Shown here in pieces: positions 8,780 through 17,803 of a DNA stretch of 64,000 bases. The translations under genes and the position numbers were made by a program. Under the pieces are notes generated by a model. It was not told where the DNA came from, ran no database searches, and saw only the letters and a program-made list of their open reading frames with translations. The stretch's first letter is position 1, and each line of letters opens with the position of its first letter. This DNA is from Desulfolithobacter dissulfuricans (GTDB taxonomy: Bacteria > Desulfobacterota > Desulfobulbia > Desulfobulbales > Desulfobulbaceae): assembly GCF_025998535.1 (NCBI RefSeq), contig NZ_AP024233.1, positions 372,001 to 436,000 on the forward strand, given 5' to 3'.

Positions 8780-10181
8780 AATGGCTAAGTACTTTCTCCA
8801 GGCAGGAGTCCGGATCAAGGTCAGGCGTGATCTGCCAGATGGCGAAATCTGCGTCAAATGTGATATCGAGGTTGGTCTTGAGCAGGCTGCCTATGCGTTC
8901 CTTGATTCTCTTGAGAGCTCGCTCACCGTCCTCTGGAGTCGTTTCAGTCAGGATAATCAGGAACAGTGTTTCGTTGCGCATGGTAAAGAGATCAGAACTG
9001 CGGAGGTTGGCCTTGAATGCTTCACTGATCTCATCGAAAATTTCCCGGGTGCGTTTCCCCAGCCTGGTGTACAGTTCCTCGATTCCGCCTAACCGAAGTG
9101 CTGCCAGCGAACTGACTGTTACACCGTATCTTTGTATTCGCGCCTGCTCGATACGGAAGAATTCCTTGAACGCGCTGAACGCAAGGGCATGAACTTTACT
9201 TTCAAGAATGTTTTGAAACAGAGAGTCCATGCCGTAACTGGCGGCATTTTCTCCAATGGCTGTGATTGTGTAGGATTTGATGGAGCGTTGCACCTGATTC
9301 TCCGGCTCCGTTTCCCGATGGCAATTATAACAGGAAGTCATAACCCCGGCTTCCTGAAAAACATTGCCGCACTGGTTGCAGTGGTAGACAATAGAGGTTT
9401 TGTCATAATCAACCCCTATGTGATTCAGGGTTTTGTCACATTTGGGGCAGATCAGTTCATTACCTTGCCGGTATTCGGACAGTCCCCCCACATAGGCGCA
9501 CTTGAAATGGTGAATCAGCTCATCTGTGACAAGGTCGCTGGATCCACAATCAGGACAGGTTTCGAAAAAATTCAGGAAAGCGCAACCGCAATGGGTACAT
9601 GAGTAGGCGGAACCGGTGAATGTGCCTGAAAGCAGTCGTTGTGTTTCAAGGTACTCCAGAGTTTCGAAGATTCCGTTGTCAGGTTTTGGGAAAAGAGGCT
9701 GCAGGGCCGGAAAGATGTATCCGCTCAATGCCTGCACGGATGGAATCGGTTCCGCTGTCAGGTTGCGGGAGGCGATAAAGCGCAATATCTTGAAAGCGAT
9801 ATTGGTATCATTTTGATTAGGTTGGCCGGTGTACTGGTGGATTTTTTTGTTTATCCCCTCGAGCCTGGCTGTCCAGCTTTCGAGCTGTTCATGCAGGGAA
9901 TGCCCCATCGCCTGAATGGCCCCGTCCGCAGACTGGAGAATGTTTTTTGGCACCGACTCCGGGCCCGGTAAAAAAAGTACCGGTCGCAAGTACAATGCAG
10001 GGTCGACCATACGACGTATCCGGCAGAGCTGCCGGTAGGCGGCATGCGGATCGGAGCAGTCAATCAGGAAAAAGGCAACCTTCTCATCGTCAACTGACGA
10101 CAGGCTGTCAATATCTGCCACAGGAATGTCCACGGGTGGACGTGGCATGTTGGACGATGGGATGAAAACCGCAGTTCTCAT
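8769..10181 (-). CDS. Zinc-ribbon protein with degenerate GGDEF-like domain (exopolysaccharide regulator)
   Basis: The 470 residues fall into three parts. Residues 1-115 look like a receiver-like alpha/beta domain (VAFFLIDC, YLRPVLFLPG) without a clear phospho-acceptor pattern. Residues 190-290 hold five CxxC pairs (C195/198, C209/212, C245/248, C268/271, C284/287), i.e. two or more zinc ribbons; the arrangement recalls the TackOD1-type metal-binding region seen next to diguanylate cyclase domains. Residues 340-455 have the length and spacing of a GGDEF domain, but the active loop reads RNETL, so no cyclase activity is expected. It may sense c-di-GMP-related or metal signals for the synthase encoded next. 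It overlaps its upstream neighbour by 4 bases. Confidence 0.65.
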   Translation of the reverse strand: MRTAVFIPSSNMPRPPVDIPVADIDSLSSVDDEKVAFFLIDCSDPHAAYRQLCRIRRMVDPALYLRPVLFLPGPESVPKNILQSADGAIQAMGHSLHEQLESWTARLEGINKKIHQYTGQPNQNDTNIAFKILRFIASRNLTAEPIPSVQALSGYIFPALQPLFPKPDNGIFETLEYLETQRLLSGTFTGSAYSCTHCGCAFLNFFETCPDCGSSDLVTDELIHHFKCAYVGGLSEYRQGNELICPKCDKTLNHIGVDYDKTSIVYHCNQCGNVFQEAGVMTSCYNCHRETEPENQVQRSIKSYTITAIGENAASYGMDSLFQNILESKVHALAFSAFKEFFRIEQARIQRYGVTVSSLAALRLGGIEELYTRLGKRTREIFDEISEAFKANLRSSDLFTMRNETLFLIILTETTPEDGERALKRIKERIGSLLKTNLDITFDADFAIWQITPDLDPDSCLEKVLSHYAA

Positions 10182-11164
10182 AGCTTTCTCCCTCTGACCT
10201 TGAGAACAATCCGATCGTATTTCTGCCAGATTTTCTCTTCTTCCGGATCAAGAGGTACGAGTTTGATCCGGATCATGGTTGATATGGGAATGTAGTCCTT
10301 GCGTTGCCGCTTTGCTACGGCCTGTGCCGATGAGCTAATCTCGTCCACCCGACCGATACTCTGATAACGGTCAGGAAAAATAATGGTCATCTGGCTGCCG
10401 GGAGTAATGTATTGCAGATATTTTTCTTTTGTGTATGCATCAATATATACAGGAGCCTTGTCTGCAATAAGGACAAAAAGTGGCATTCCGCTGCGTATAT
10501 ATTCATGTTCCTTTGCCTTGACCAGATAGACCATGCCGTCAAATGGTGCGATAATCGTTTCATAGCGGCAGGAAGGGTCTGGAGGCTTGGATAGCAGTTG
10601 CTGTAAGGTGACAAGTTCTTCCTGGCGGACGGTGATTTCCGCTTTAAGAAGTTGTACCTTCTCCCGAAGTTTTTCCTCCTTGGCAGTCTGCTTTTCCATT
10701 TTGCGACGGGATGAGGCGGAGCCAATCTCCAGGGCACGGTACAGGATTTCGGTATCCGCTCTCTGGCCTGTTGATTTCAGCTGCTCTTGAAGAATGGCCA
10801 GTTTTGCCCGCATCCTTTTGATGTCATAGATTAATTTTTCTATTCTCAGGTCAGGGCTGTCTTCGCATTTACCTGGCCGGGCTATTTGCGCCAGTACTTC
10901 TCCTTGAACAACAAGGTCACCTTCGGTTTTCGCAAGTTGAACAATTTCTCCTCCCTTGACACTGCTCAGTACGGTTTTCTGGTGTTCAACCTGTCCCCGG
11001 CCTGTAAAAAACACTATTCGCATGGCCATCAGGTATAACACGCCAGCGACAATGGAAAAAAGTGCCAGGAAATATATGAACTGGGTAATTCGTGGCAGTA
11101 TGCGGGTCGGAGGTTTTCCTTCCGGAAGATTATTGAAATAGCTTTTCCGGGTGCGGAGTTTCAT
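10178..11164 (-). CDS. HlyD/Alg44-like membrane-fusion protein
   Basis: 328 residues: a single inner-membrane anchor at about 27-49, a lipoyl/barrel-sandwich half (GEIVQLAKTEGDLVVQGEVLAQI), a coiled-coil hairpin (about 115-200), the second lipoyl half (IIAPFDGMVYLVKAKEHEYIRSGMPLF) and a beta-barrel end. That is the order of HlyD-type adaptors, which bridge an inner-membrane machine and a TolC channel. In this operon it should link the GT2 synthase to the outer-membrane protein encoded just upstream. There is no PilZ domain, unlike Alg44. The start overlaps the 3' end of the TolC-like gene by 35 bases, and its stop overlaps the next start as ATGA. Confidence 0.85.
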   Translation of the reverse strand: MKLRTRKSYFNNLPEGKPPTRILPRITQFIYFLALFSIVAGVLYLMAMRIVFFTGRGQVEHQKTVLSSVKGGEIVQLAKTEGDLVVQGEVLAQIARPGKCEDSPDLRIEKLIYDIKRMRAKLAILQEQLKSTGQRADTEILYRALEIGSASSRRKMEKQTAKEEKLREKVQLLKAEITVRQEELVTLQQLLSKPPDPSCRYETIIAPFDGMVYLVKAKEHEYIRSGMPLFVLIADKAPVYIDAYTKEKYLQYITPGSQMTIIFPDRYQSIGRVDEISSSAQAVAKRQRKDYIPISTMIRIKLVPLDPEEEKIWQKYDRIVLKVRGRKL

Positions 11165-13214
11165 GGTCTACAGTTGTCTTTTGAAAAAACGTTCTGAACT
11201 GGTGAATTCCGTACTGTGTTATTCCTGTGGACAAGACGAGCTTGTCTATCATCTTTTCAAGGGCCCATTCATCCCTGAAATCAGACGCCCGTAAAACAAT
11301 CACCAGCTTGCTTGATGCTATGTTATCCAAAACAGTCTGCAGCCGTCGGGTTAGCACGTCCGGATCTGTCGTGCCATAGGCCATCACATACACTCTGTCT
11401 GCAATTGAATCAAGCAAATGGTACGTTTCTGCAGGGAAATGGAGGGGCACGTCCACGCTTAGCCTGCGGTCCAGAAGGCCCTGTTTGATTTTTTCGAGGA
11501 ACTCGATATACCATTCGAGATATTCCTTCTTTTTCTGGCGAAAACCAGGCAGGGTATGGGGTTCTACATCAAGATGGACAATGCCTGTCCGTTCGGCGAG
11601 GGTTACGGCACGTGCGAGAGCAGTTTCCTGATTTTCCGGAAAGATCCAGTCAGGTTGACCGGTGAGCATTTCCACCCGGATATTATTTTTCTCTGCCATT
11701 GTCAGGAAATCCGTTATCTTGCCAAAAGAGCTTTTTGTGCTGGCAGAAAGCAGGACTCTGTCAATCTGTTTTGCCTTGAGAAAATTAATCAGATTTTCAT
11801 TGCTTATGGCACTAAAGCCAGCAGACCAGATGTAAATACTGCGATCTCCCAGGCGCGCCCTGTTCAGGCCGGGCGTCAGACTGACTTTTTGGACCAGGTC
11901 AGAGCGATAGGGCAGAGCGGACGCAAGAAACATCTCGTTAACCCTTCTGTACAGCTCCTCCTTGGCGCGCAATAACTCGATTTTGGCATCCAGCAGTGTG
12001 AGCATTCTCGTTATGGCCACCGGCATAAGCGTGTCGGCACCCATTTGCAACTCCAGTAAGGTTCTTCTGAACCTTTCCCGGGCCTGTGCCTGACGATAAT
12101 GTGCCCGGACAGTCCGGCGCAGCTGTTCTCTCAGGCTGGCATGGGCAGCTCTGGTTTTGGCAATCCGTTTCCAGAGCAATAGGGATTTGTTCCGCTCAGC
12201 CTGCAACAGCCTGAGTCTCAGCTCGTCGGTCTGCCTGTCGTAGAGAGGTATGCGAAATCTCAGGCCCGTGACAAGGTCATCCCCTGACGTAGTGCTGTTG
12301 TTGATATCGAAATTCCGACGAACGAAGAGGCTCAGTGAATCAGGTATGTCGGCATCATCTTCGGCCTTGAGCCGTTCCTTTTCCAGGTTTGTGAGCATCT
12401 CCGGTCGGTTGTCGGATAAAATGGCCTTGATCATGCCCGACAAATCCACGTCAAGCAAGGGTGGCGAATAAAGATTTGTAGTGGCTTTTTTGGGAGTGTA
12501 ATCCTGATTCAGGTAGGTAAGTTCCTGCCTGGTCAGAACAAGATTCTCTTCCGAAACAAAATAGTCGTCAAGAAAACTCCAATTGCTGAAATAGGCTCGC
12601 CGTTCTATTGGATAGACTTTTTCAAGCAGTTGCAGTTTCATCATCAGCAGAATGGTGAGTGCCTCTGAAAAAGATTGATTGATATTGTAACTCCGGCATC
12701 TTCCCTCCCTCTCGTTCTGTCGCATATCCTGCTGAATTTCTGCTATCTGTGCCCTGTACTCCAGTGCATCAGCCTTTTTGCCATACTGGAGGTATCCGTT
12801 CTTCAGAACGTCCCATGAGAGTTCAAGGTTTGCCGAACTGTCATCGAAGCCGCCCTGGTCCGAGCCCTCATTGGCAAGATCCCCGGTCGCATAGTATCCC
12901 CGGAGTTCAAGACCGGTTCTTCTCCTGATTTGAACGGCCTGTTCGCGGAGGATATCGGCCCCGAAAGTATGTTTCTCTTCGTTTCCAAGGCATGGCGCCG
13001 TGAATATTTCATCCACGGTTGTCATGGGTTGTTCGGTGGCAAATTGACGATCGAACTGTTCGTTAAGCGATAACAGCAGATCCATGAATTGCTGATGCTC
13101 GGAGGGATTCGAGGAAAGGCACATCGCCGGCCAGAACACAGTGAAAAAAAGAAGTGCTGTCAGGCCGGGAGGCAGGGAGAAGGGGCTTGATTTGAGGCGG
13201 TTCAGGGAAAGCAT
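11130..13214 (-). CDS. TolC-like outer-membrane channel fused to a GH18-like glycosidase domain
   Basis: 694 residues with a signal peptide (to about residue 33). Residues 60-455 show the two-repeat layout of outer-membrane efflux proteins: a strand pair followed by long charged helices, twice (GLELRGYY...WDVLKNG and GLRFRIPLYDRQ...). Residues 457-680 form a separate alpha/beta barrel (SIYIWSAGF...) with HLDVEP (547-552), where E551 fits the catalytic acid of GH18-like enzymes, and a later VMAYGT (610-615). This is an unusual fusion: a periplasmic polysaccharide hydrolase tied to the exit channel would parallel PgaB, BcsZ or AlgL. It is first in the operon. No good ribosome site precedes the ATG. 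Confidence 0.7.
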   Translation of the reverse strand: MLSLNRLKSSPFSLPPGLTALLFFTVFWPAMCLSSNPSEHQQFMDLLLSLNEQFDRQFATEQPMTTVDEIFTAPCLGNEEKHTFGADILREQAVQIRRRTGLELRGYYATGDLANEGSDQGGFDDSSANLELSWDVLKNGYLQYGKKADALEYRAQIAEIQQDMRQNEREGRCRSYNINQSFSEALTILLMMKLQLLEKVYPIERRAYFSNWSFLDDYFVSEENLVLTRQELTYLNQDYTPKKATTNLYSPPLLDVDLSGMIKAILSDNRPEMLTNLEKERLKAEDDADIPDSLSLFVRRNFDINNSTTSGDDLVTGLRFRIPLYDRQTDELRLRLLQAERNKSLLLWKRIAKTRAAHASLREQLRRTVRAHYRQAQARERFRRTLLELQMGADTLMPVAITRMLTLLDAKIELLRAKEELYRRVNEMFLASALPYRSDLVQKVSLTPGLNRARLGDRSIYIWSAGFSAISNENLINFLKAKQIDRVLLSASTKSSFGKITDFLTMAEKNNIRVEMLTGQPDWIFPENQETALARAVTLAERTGIVHLDVEPHTLPGFRQKKKEYLEWYIEFLEKIKQGLLDRRLSVDVPLHFPAETYHLLDSIADRVYVMAYGTTDPDVLTRRLQTVLDNIASSKLVIVLRASDFRDEWALEKMIDKLVLSTGITQYGIHQFRTFFQKTTVDHETPHPEKLFQ

Positions 13215-13356
13215 GTCGTATGAACTGTAGCCAGCCGGTCCTGAAAAATATCAGTTACAGACTGTTCGAAGCCTTGTCGGCCGAGTCAGTCCGCTGAAGC
13301 AGAACTTTGCTCATCTTGTCAATAGGAGTAATAACCTAATAATTTAACGAAAAAAA

Positions 13357-13385
13357 TTAATAATGAAATGGATCCCCACTGTCAA
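13357..13385 (-). promoter_or_regulatory. Sigma70-like promoter of the exopolysaccharide operon
   Basis: On the minus strand TTGACA (13385-13380) is followed after exactly 17 bases by TATTAA (13362-13357). It points into the four-gene operon and would give a leader of about 135 bases. Perfect -35, four of six at -10. Confidence 0.5.
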
Positions 13386-13430
13386 GAAAGAATTACTGAA
13401 AAATAAGGCGATTTTCAGCGCTCTCCATCA

Positions 13431-13472
13431 TTTCATGTGGATTTGATGATAACGGATCAAATCCACATGAAA
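13431..13472. repeat. 17-bp perfect inverted repeat
   Basis: Arms TTTCATGTGGATTTGAT (13431-13447) and its exact complement (13456-13472) enclose an 8-base loop. It sits 16 bases past the stop of the Tim44-like gene and about 45 bases upstream of the exopolysaccharide promoter. No T-run follows, so it could be an operator or a processing/termination hairpin. Confidence 0.6.
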
Positions 13473-13487
13473 CAGCCAGAAGTCTTT

Positions 13488-14411
13488 TCATTTGACCACT
13501 TGGATCCCTTCCAGCTTCCAGTTTTCCGTGCCCACAGGGCGGGCCCAGGTCCATTTTTCGGCAAACTTGACCGGCTCGGTCATGCTCCCTTCAACCACCT
13601 CGCCTGTGTTTTCATCCACCGTGTAGTCCAGCAGGTTGGCGGTGAAGAGGATTGTGACAAAATCCTCACCGTCCACACAGCCTGCATCAACAATCTCCAC
13701 CTGGCGGATGGCGATGGATTCCAGCTTGTTGATGATGCCTTTCTGCCGCATTTCGGCAAAATGATGGGCATATTCGCTTGCAAGCTCTTTGCCGAGCAGG
13801 TGGCCGTAACTGTCAAGGTCGCGACGCATCCATCCGGCCTGGACCTTGAAAAAAACGTCGGATGCCACTTCCTTGAAATGATCCGGATCAAAGCCTGGGT
13901 CATGGGCCCGGATTTCGGCAAGACCTGTTTCCACAGGATTGGCCGGAGGCGGAACCGGTGGTACAGAGCTCCCCGGTTGTCCCGTGTTTGCACGGGCATG
14001 CATGTCTGAGAAAGATCCCTGTGTCGGCGGGGGCTGGTAGCCAGGACTGCTGTTTGCCGTTGGCCTGGCCATGAACCGGCGATACATGAAATATCCGATA
14101 ACGCCAAGGATCAGAAGCGGCAGGATGCCCATGCCGGAGCCACCCATGCCGAACATGGATCCAAACAGCATACCACCCAGGGCACCGCCCAGTAATCCAC
14201 CGGCCAGTCCGCGGCCAAAGCCTGATCTGTTGCCGTTTATCTGCTTGGATGGTCTCGGCGGAATGTTTTTTGTTGGTGCGATCCGCTTGAAAGATCTGCC
14301 ACCTCCCCGGGAACGGGCATCGGCATACTGGGCGGTAAGGCCGGCCTCCATGAAGGCCAGGGTGAAAAAGATGAGTAAAAACGGGGTTAAACGCCTTAGG
14401 TGTGTATACAT
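13488..14411 (-). CDS. Tim44-like domain membrane protein
   Basis: I start at ATG 14411 (AGGAAAC 8 bases upstream) rather than ATG 14447. Signal or anchor segment at 8-30, a Gly-rich hydrophobic region (GFGRGLAGGLLGGALGGM, then ILPLLILGVIGYFMYRRFM), a Pro-rich linker, and a C-terminal Tim44/MBA1-like domain of about 150 residues (FKEVASDVFFKVQAGWMRRDLDSY ... KLESIAIRQVEIV ... FAEKWTWARP). Bacterial relatives are widespread envelope proteins with poorly known roles; the domain belongs to the cystatin/NTF2-like fold group. Single-gene unit, transcribed on the same strand as the exopolysaccharide operon but separated by the inverted repeat. Confidence 0.8.
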   Translation of the reverse strand: MYTHLRRLTPFLLIFFTLAFMEAGLTAQYADARSRGGGRSFKRIAPTKNIPPRPSKQINGNRSGFGRGLAGGLLGGALGGMLFGSMFGMGGSGMGILPLLILGVIGYFMYRRFMARPTANSSPGYQPPPTQGSFSDMHARANTGQPGSSVPPVPPPANPVETGLAEIRAHDPGFDPDHFKEVASDVFFKVQAGWMRRDLDSYGHLLGKELASEYAHHFAEMRQKGIINKLESIAIRQVEIVDAGCVDGEDFVTILFTANLLDYTVDENTGEVVEGSMTEPVKFAEKWTWARPVGTENWKLEGIQVVK

Positions 14412-14594
14412 GTGTAGTTTCCTGTAAAGTTGAAGTATGAGGTACACCAGAAGTAGACTGTACTACCTGGTTGTCGGTTTGTCATGGTTTTGGGTGCATT
14501 TAAACCAATGAATGGTGAGAGGAATCCCCCTTGTCCCTGGTTCTATCGTGAGACTGGAGGACGGCCTGGTCTGGCTTGTAACCGCTGTGAGCTG

Positions 14595-15443
14595 TCAGGT
14601 CGTGGAGTGGCCCGATGGCGGGAAGGTCAGCAGGAGCCCGGAGCCCATGGGGTGGATTTTGCCGGGCAGGGCGTCGGACAGGCTGGAGATGGCATGGGTT
14701 CCTGTGCAGTGGCCGGCGTAGACTTCCGAGAAGCCGAAACGGGTGATGGTTTGCAGGGTTTCCTCGATGTGGTTGGGTTTGGCTGATTTCAGGTGCAGGC
14801 CGCCGATGAGAGCGTGGAAGCGGTTGATCCCGAGGTTGACGGCGATGTGGTCGCAGGTGTTTTCGAGTCCACTGTGACAGCACCCCAGGATAAGCACCGG
14901 CCCATACCCGGTTTCCAGTACCAGGGCGGTATCGTCAGGGATGGTATCGGTCGTGCGTCCCAGGGGATCCAGGTAGAATCCCTGGATCGGTTCGAAGTTG
15001 CCCGCCTGGCGGGTGATATTGGTGACCATGGTCAGGCCGGGGCCGAGGCGGGCGGTATCTGAGACCGGGATGAGCTGGCTGGCGAGCCGTTGTCTGTTCA
15101 CTGTCCTCAGGCCGATGGCGCGCGGTGGACTGCAGCAGGAGCAGGCATAGCGGCCGGTCATGACAGCTGGATGTCCGTAGATTGGACCCGTGAAATCCGT
15201 TTCCCGCCACAGCCTGTCCAGCCCACCAGTGTGGTCGTAATGTCCATGACTCAGGGCCAGGCCGGAGAGTTGGGCCAGATCGATTCCCATGGCACGGGCA
15301 TTGTCGAAAAAGATGCCGCTCTGGCCAGTGTCCCAGAGCCACCGGTCGCCCGAATCCAGGAGGATGACCAGGCTCAGGCCATGCTCCCGGGCAAGGTGGT
15401 CGTCCAGGGTGTTGTTGTCGATGAGGACGCCGATTCGGGGCAT
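14595..15443 (-). CDS. MBL-fold metallohydrolase (RFAP-synthase-like)
   Basis: 282 residues with the metallo-beta-lactamase signature HGHYDHTGG near residue 65, a later GCCHSG (about 188, metal ligand) and GGLHL (about 214) typical of the subgroup annotated as 7,8-dihydropterin-6-methyl-4-(beta-D-ribofuranosyl)-aminobenzene-phosphate synthase-like hydrolases. In bacteria these are generic cytoplasmic metallohydrolases with unknown substrates, and the methanopterin role should not be assumed. It lies 24 bases downstream of the DUF2959 lipoprotein stop and may share a transcript with it. Confidence 0.8.
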   Translation of the reverse strand: MPRIGVLIDNNTLDDHLAREHGLSLVILLDSGDRWLWDTGQSGIFFDNARAMGIDLAQLSGLALSHGHYDHTGGLDRLWRETDFTGPIYGHPAVMTGRYACSCCSPPRAIGLRTVNRQRLASQLIPVSDTARLGPGLTMVTNITRQAGNFEPIQGFYLDPLGRTTDTIPDDTALVLETGYGPVLILGCCHSGLENTCDHIAVNLGINRFHALIGGLHLKSAKPNHIEETLQTITRFGFSEVYAGHCTGTHAISSLSDALPGKIHPMGSGLLLTFPPSGHSTT

Positions 15444-15467
15444 ACCAGTGGCCGGTCGGGTCGGGGT

Positions 15468-16118
15468 TTATGCTGATTTCATGGCCTTGATAAAGCTGTC
15501 CGCCTCCTCCATGGCCCTCTCCATTTCCAGGATCAGCCGGGACACATCCGTCTCTATCCGGGTCAGCTCGGTCTGGAGCGAGGCTATGGCCCGGGCGTTG
15601 AGGTTGTGCTTGAGGAAGAGGACCTGATCCCTCAATGGCTGAAGGACCGGCTCGATCTTGGCCTCGGCCTTTTTCATGGCCCGGATCAGTTTGGCGTACT
15701 GCCTTCTGGTCTGCCGAAGCTGTTGTTCACTGGCCTGGCGCAGGCTGGCGCTTGAGTATTGATCAAGTTCGGCTTCCCATTCGTCGAACAGGGCTTCGGC
15801 CACATTCTCCACGGCTTCGATACGGTGGCGTACTTCTTTGGCCTGTTTTTCTATCCGTTCCAGTTCATCTTTGAGTTCAAAATATTTTTCCTCCAGGGCC
15901 CCGCCCTGAAAATTGACCACGCTGCTGAAATGTTCCAGGGCCGAGGCAAACTGTTCCTTGGTCTTTTCCTGGCTGTCCCGGGCGGCCTGGACCCGATCGA
16001 CCAGGATGTCGCGCTTGTGGACGCCGACCTTTTCCATGGCCCCGTAGTAGACGTTGCTGCAGCCGGTGAAAAGGAGAACAAGGGTACAGATCAGGATGGG
16101 TTTCAGGGAGTGTGACAT
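15468..16118 (-). CDS. DUF2959-family coiled-coil lipoprotein
   Basis: 216 residues starting with a lipoprotein signal (LLFTGC, Cys about 20). The rest is almost entirely charged helix with heptad-like spacing, including VHKRDILVDRVQAARDSQE near the N-terminus and RQTRRQYAKLIRAMKKAE in the middle, which match the DUF2959 family as I remember it. Family members are periplasmic or outer-membrane lipoproteins of unknown function. Followed closely by the MBL hydrolase. Confidence 0.75.
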   Translation of the reverse strand: MSHSLKPILICTLVLLFTGCSNVYYGAMEKVGVHKRDILVDRVQAARDSQEKTKEQFASALEHFSSVVNFQGGALEEKYFELKDELERIEKQAKEVRHRIEAVENVAEALFDEWEAELDQYSSASLRQASEQQLRQTRRQYAKLIRAMKKAEAKIEPVLQPLRDQVLFLKHNLNARAIASLQTELTRIETDVSRLILEMERAMEEADSFIKAMKSA

Positions 16119-16229
16119 AAAGAGCTCCTTGGCGGTGGACGGTATTGGCCCGGACTTTTTACCGGTCCATTGCTACAAATGGAACAGGGAAAAAAATATC
16201 GCATTTTCCAGCAGGCTGCAAGCGGATGC

Positions 16230-16865
16230 TCAGAAGCGACTGGCCAGCGCCAGCCGGATGCCCAGGGCGACCAGAACCGTGCCCATAACTTTTTCCGCCC
16301 AGTGTCCAAACCGGGCGACCCCCCTCCGTATCCGCGAGTGGGTCAGAACCATGCTCAGGCCGCAGAACCAGGTGGCGGTGGCCAGTGCCATGTACAGGCC
16401 GTAGAAAAGCTGGATGCCAGGAGGTGTATCCGGGTTGATGATCACCGAAAACAGGGAGAGAAAGAACAGGGTGGCCTTGGGGTTGAGGACGTTGGTCAGG
16501 AACCCGATCCGAAAGGCCTGCCAGGCGGTATATTCCCTGGTCCGGCCGGAGACGACCTGGCCCGTGGTCGGGGCATCGGGCCTGGCCCGGAGGGATTTCC
16601 AGCCGATGTAGAGCAGGTAGGCTCCTCCGGCCAACTTGATGACGCCAAACACCTGGACTGAGCGGGATATGATCAGTCCCAGGCCCAGCAGGGCATAGGC
16701 CACATGGACCAGGATCCCGGTTCCGATCCCGACACTGGTCCAGAGCGCTGCCCGGCGGCCGGCCACCAGGCTCTGGCGCAGGACCATGGCAAAGTCCGGC
16801 CCCGGGCTGGCAACCGCCAGCAGGTGCACCAGGGCAACGGTCATGAATTCGCCGAAATATTCCAT
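16230..16865 (-). CDS. LysE/RhtB-family amino-acid exporter
   Basis: 211 residues, about six membrane segments, with the family's N-terminal signature ASPGPDFAMVLRQSLVAGRR around residues 19-38 and NPKATLFF in the middle. Exports amino acids or similar small molecules across the inner membrane; the substrate is not predictable. The ATG overlaps the stop of the patatin gene by one base (TGATG), so the two are translated together. Confidence 0.88.
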   Translation of the reverse strand: MEYFGEFMTVALVHLLAVASPGPDFAMVLRQSLVAGRRAALWTSVGIGTGILVHVAYALLGLGLIISRSVQVFGVIKLAGGAYLLYIGWKSLRARPDAPTTGQVVSGRTREYTAWQAFRIGFLTNVLNPKATLFFLSLFSVIINPDTPPGIQLFYGLYMALATATWFCGLSMVLTHSRIRRGVARFGHWAEKVMGTVLVALGIRLALASRF

Positions 16866-17803
16866 CAGGAATTCTCTGTTGTTACAGGGTAATCCTTGGG
16901 GTCCAGCCCTTTCAGGGCCTTCATGGTGGTCTCGAAGCCAACGGTGATCGCTTCCTCGGCCCGGTCGAAATCGAGCAGCCGGATATGACCGAGCCGGGGC
17001 TGGATCAGCAGATTGGGGGGATCCACCACCAGCCTGGCTTCGGTGATGTGTTTTTCCACGATATTGATGGAAGCCACCAGGACCTCGTAGATGCTTGGCA
17101 GGGTTTTTTTCTGGTTGTGGTTGCCGCTGATCTGCAGACTGTGGTTCAGGCCGAGCATGGCCAGCCGTCGGTTCAGCGCTTCGACCAGCCGGCTGGTCGA
17201 AGCGGCAAGGAGGTGCTCCTTCTGGGGGTCAGAAGGAGGCTTGACCGTCCGGGAGGTGATGTCCTGGTGCAGGTCCACCGCGATCACGTAATCTGCGCCG
17301 GCCAGCCTGGCCGCGCTGACCGGCACCGGGTTGACCAGGCCGCCGTCAACCAGGTAGCTCTCGTTGTACGGCACCGGGGTGAACATGCCGGGAATGGCGA
17401 TGGAGGCCCGTACCGCCTGGAGAATATCCCCGGAATCCAGGATAACCTCGCCACCCGAGCTCAGGTCCGTGGCCACGGCGGTGAAAGGCAGGGGCAGATC
17501 CTCGATCCTGTCCCTGTTGTTCAGCATCTGCCGGACAAAACCGTTTATCTTGGAGCCGTCGATAAGCCCGGAACGGGGAAAGACGATATCCAGGTAGGCG
17601 ATCACCTGTTTCCAGTCCATCTCCAGGGCCCTGGACCGCAAATCCTCTATGCTGCCGGCAGCATAGATGGCACCTACCAGGGCGCCGATACTGGTGCCGA
17701 CCACCTGGTGAATGGCGATATTCGCTTCTTTGAGAGCGGCTATGACGCCGATATGGGCCCAGCCGCGAGCTGCGCCGCCACCGAGTACCAGGGCTGTCCG
17801 CAT
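16865..17803 (-). CDS. Patatin-like phospholipase (RssA/NTE family)
   Basis: 312 residues. GGGAARGWAHIGV (8-20) is the oxyanion-hole glycine motif, GTSIGA (36-41) the nucleophile serine, and DGGL (about 152) the catalytic aspartate. Together these give the complete Ser-Asp dyad of patatin-like acyl hydrolases, so it is expected to deacylate phospholipids or lysophospholipids in the cytoplasm or at the membrane. No signal peptide and no POTRA/barrel extension, so not a type V secreted form. Forms a two-gene unit with the LysE exporter. Confidence 0.88.
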   Translation of the reverse strand: MRTALVLGGGAARGWAHIGVIAALKEANIAIHQVVGTSIGALVGAIYAAGSIEDLRSRALEMDWKQVIAYLDIVFPRSGLIDGSKINGFVRQMLNNRDRIEDLPLPFTAVATDLSSGGEVILDSGDILQAVRASIAIPGMFTPVPYNESYLVDGGLVNPVPVSAARLAGADYVIAVDLHQDITSRTVKPPSDPQKEHLLAASTSRLVEALNRRLAMLGLNHSLQISGNHNQKKTLPSIYEVLVASINIVEKHITEARLVVDPPNLLIQPRLGHIRLLDFDRAEEAITVGFETTMKALKGLDPKDYPVTTENS

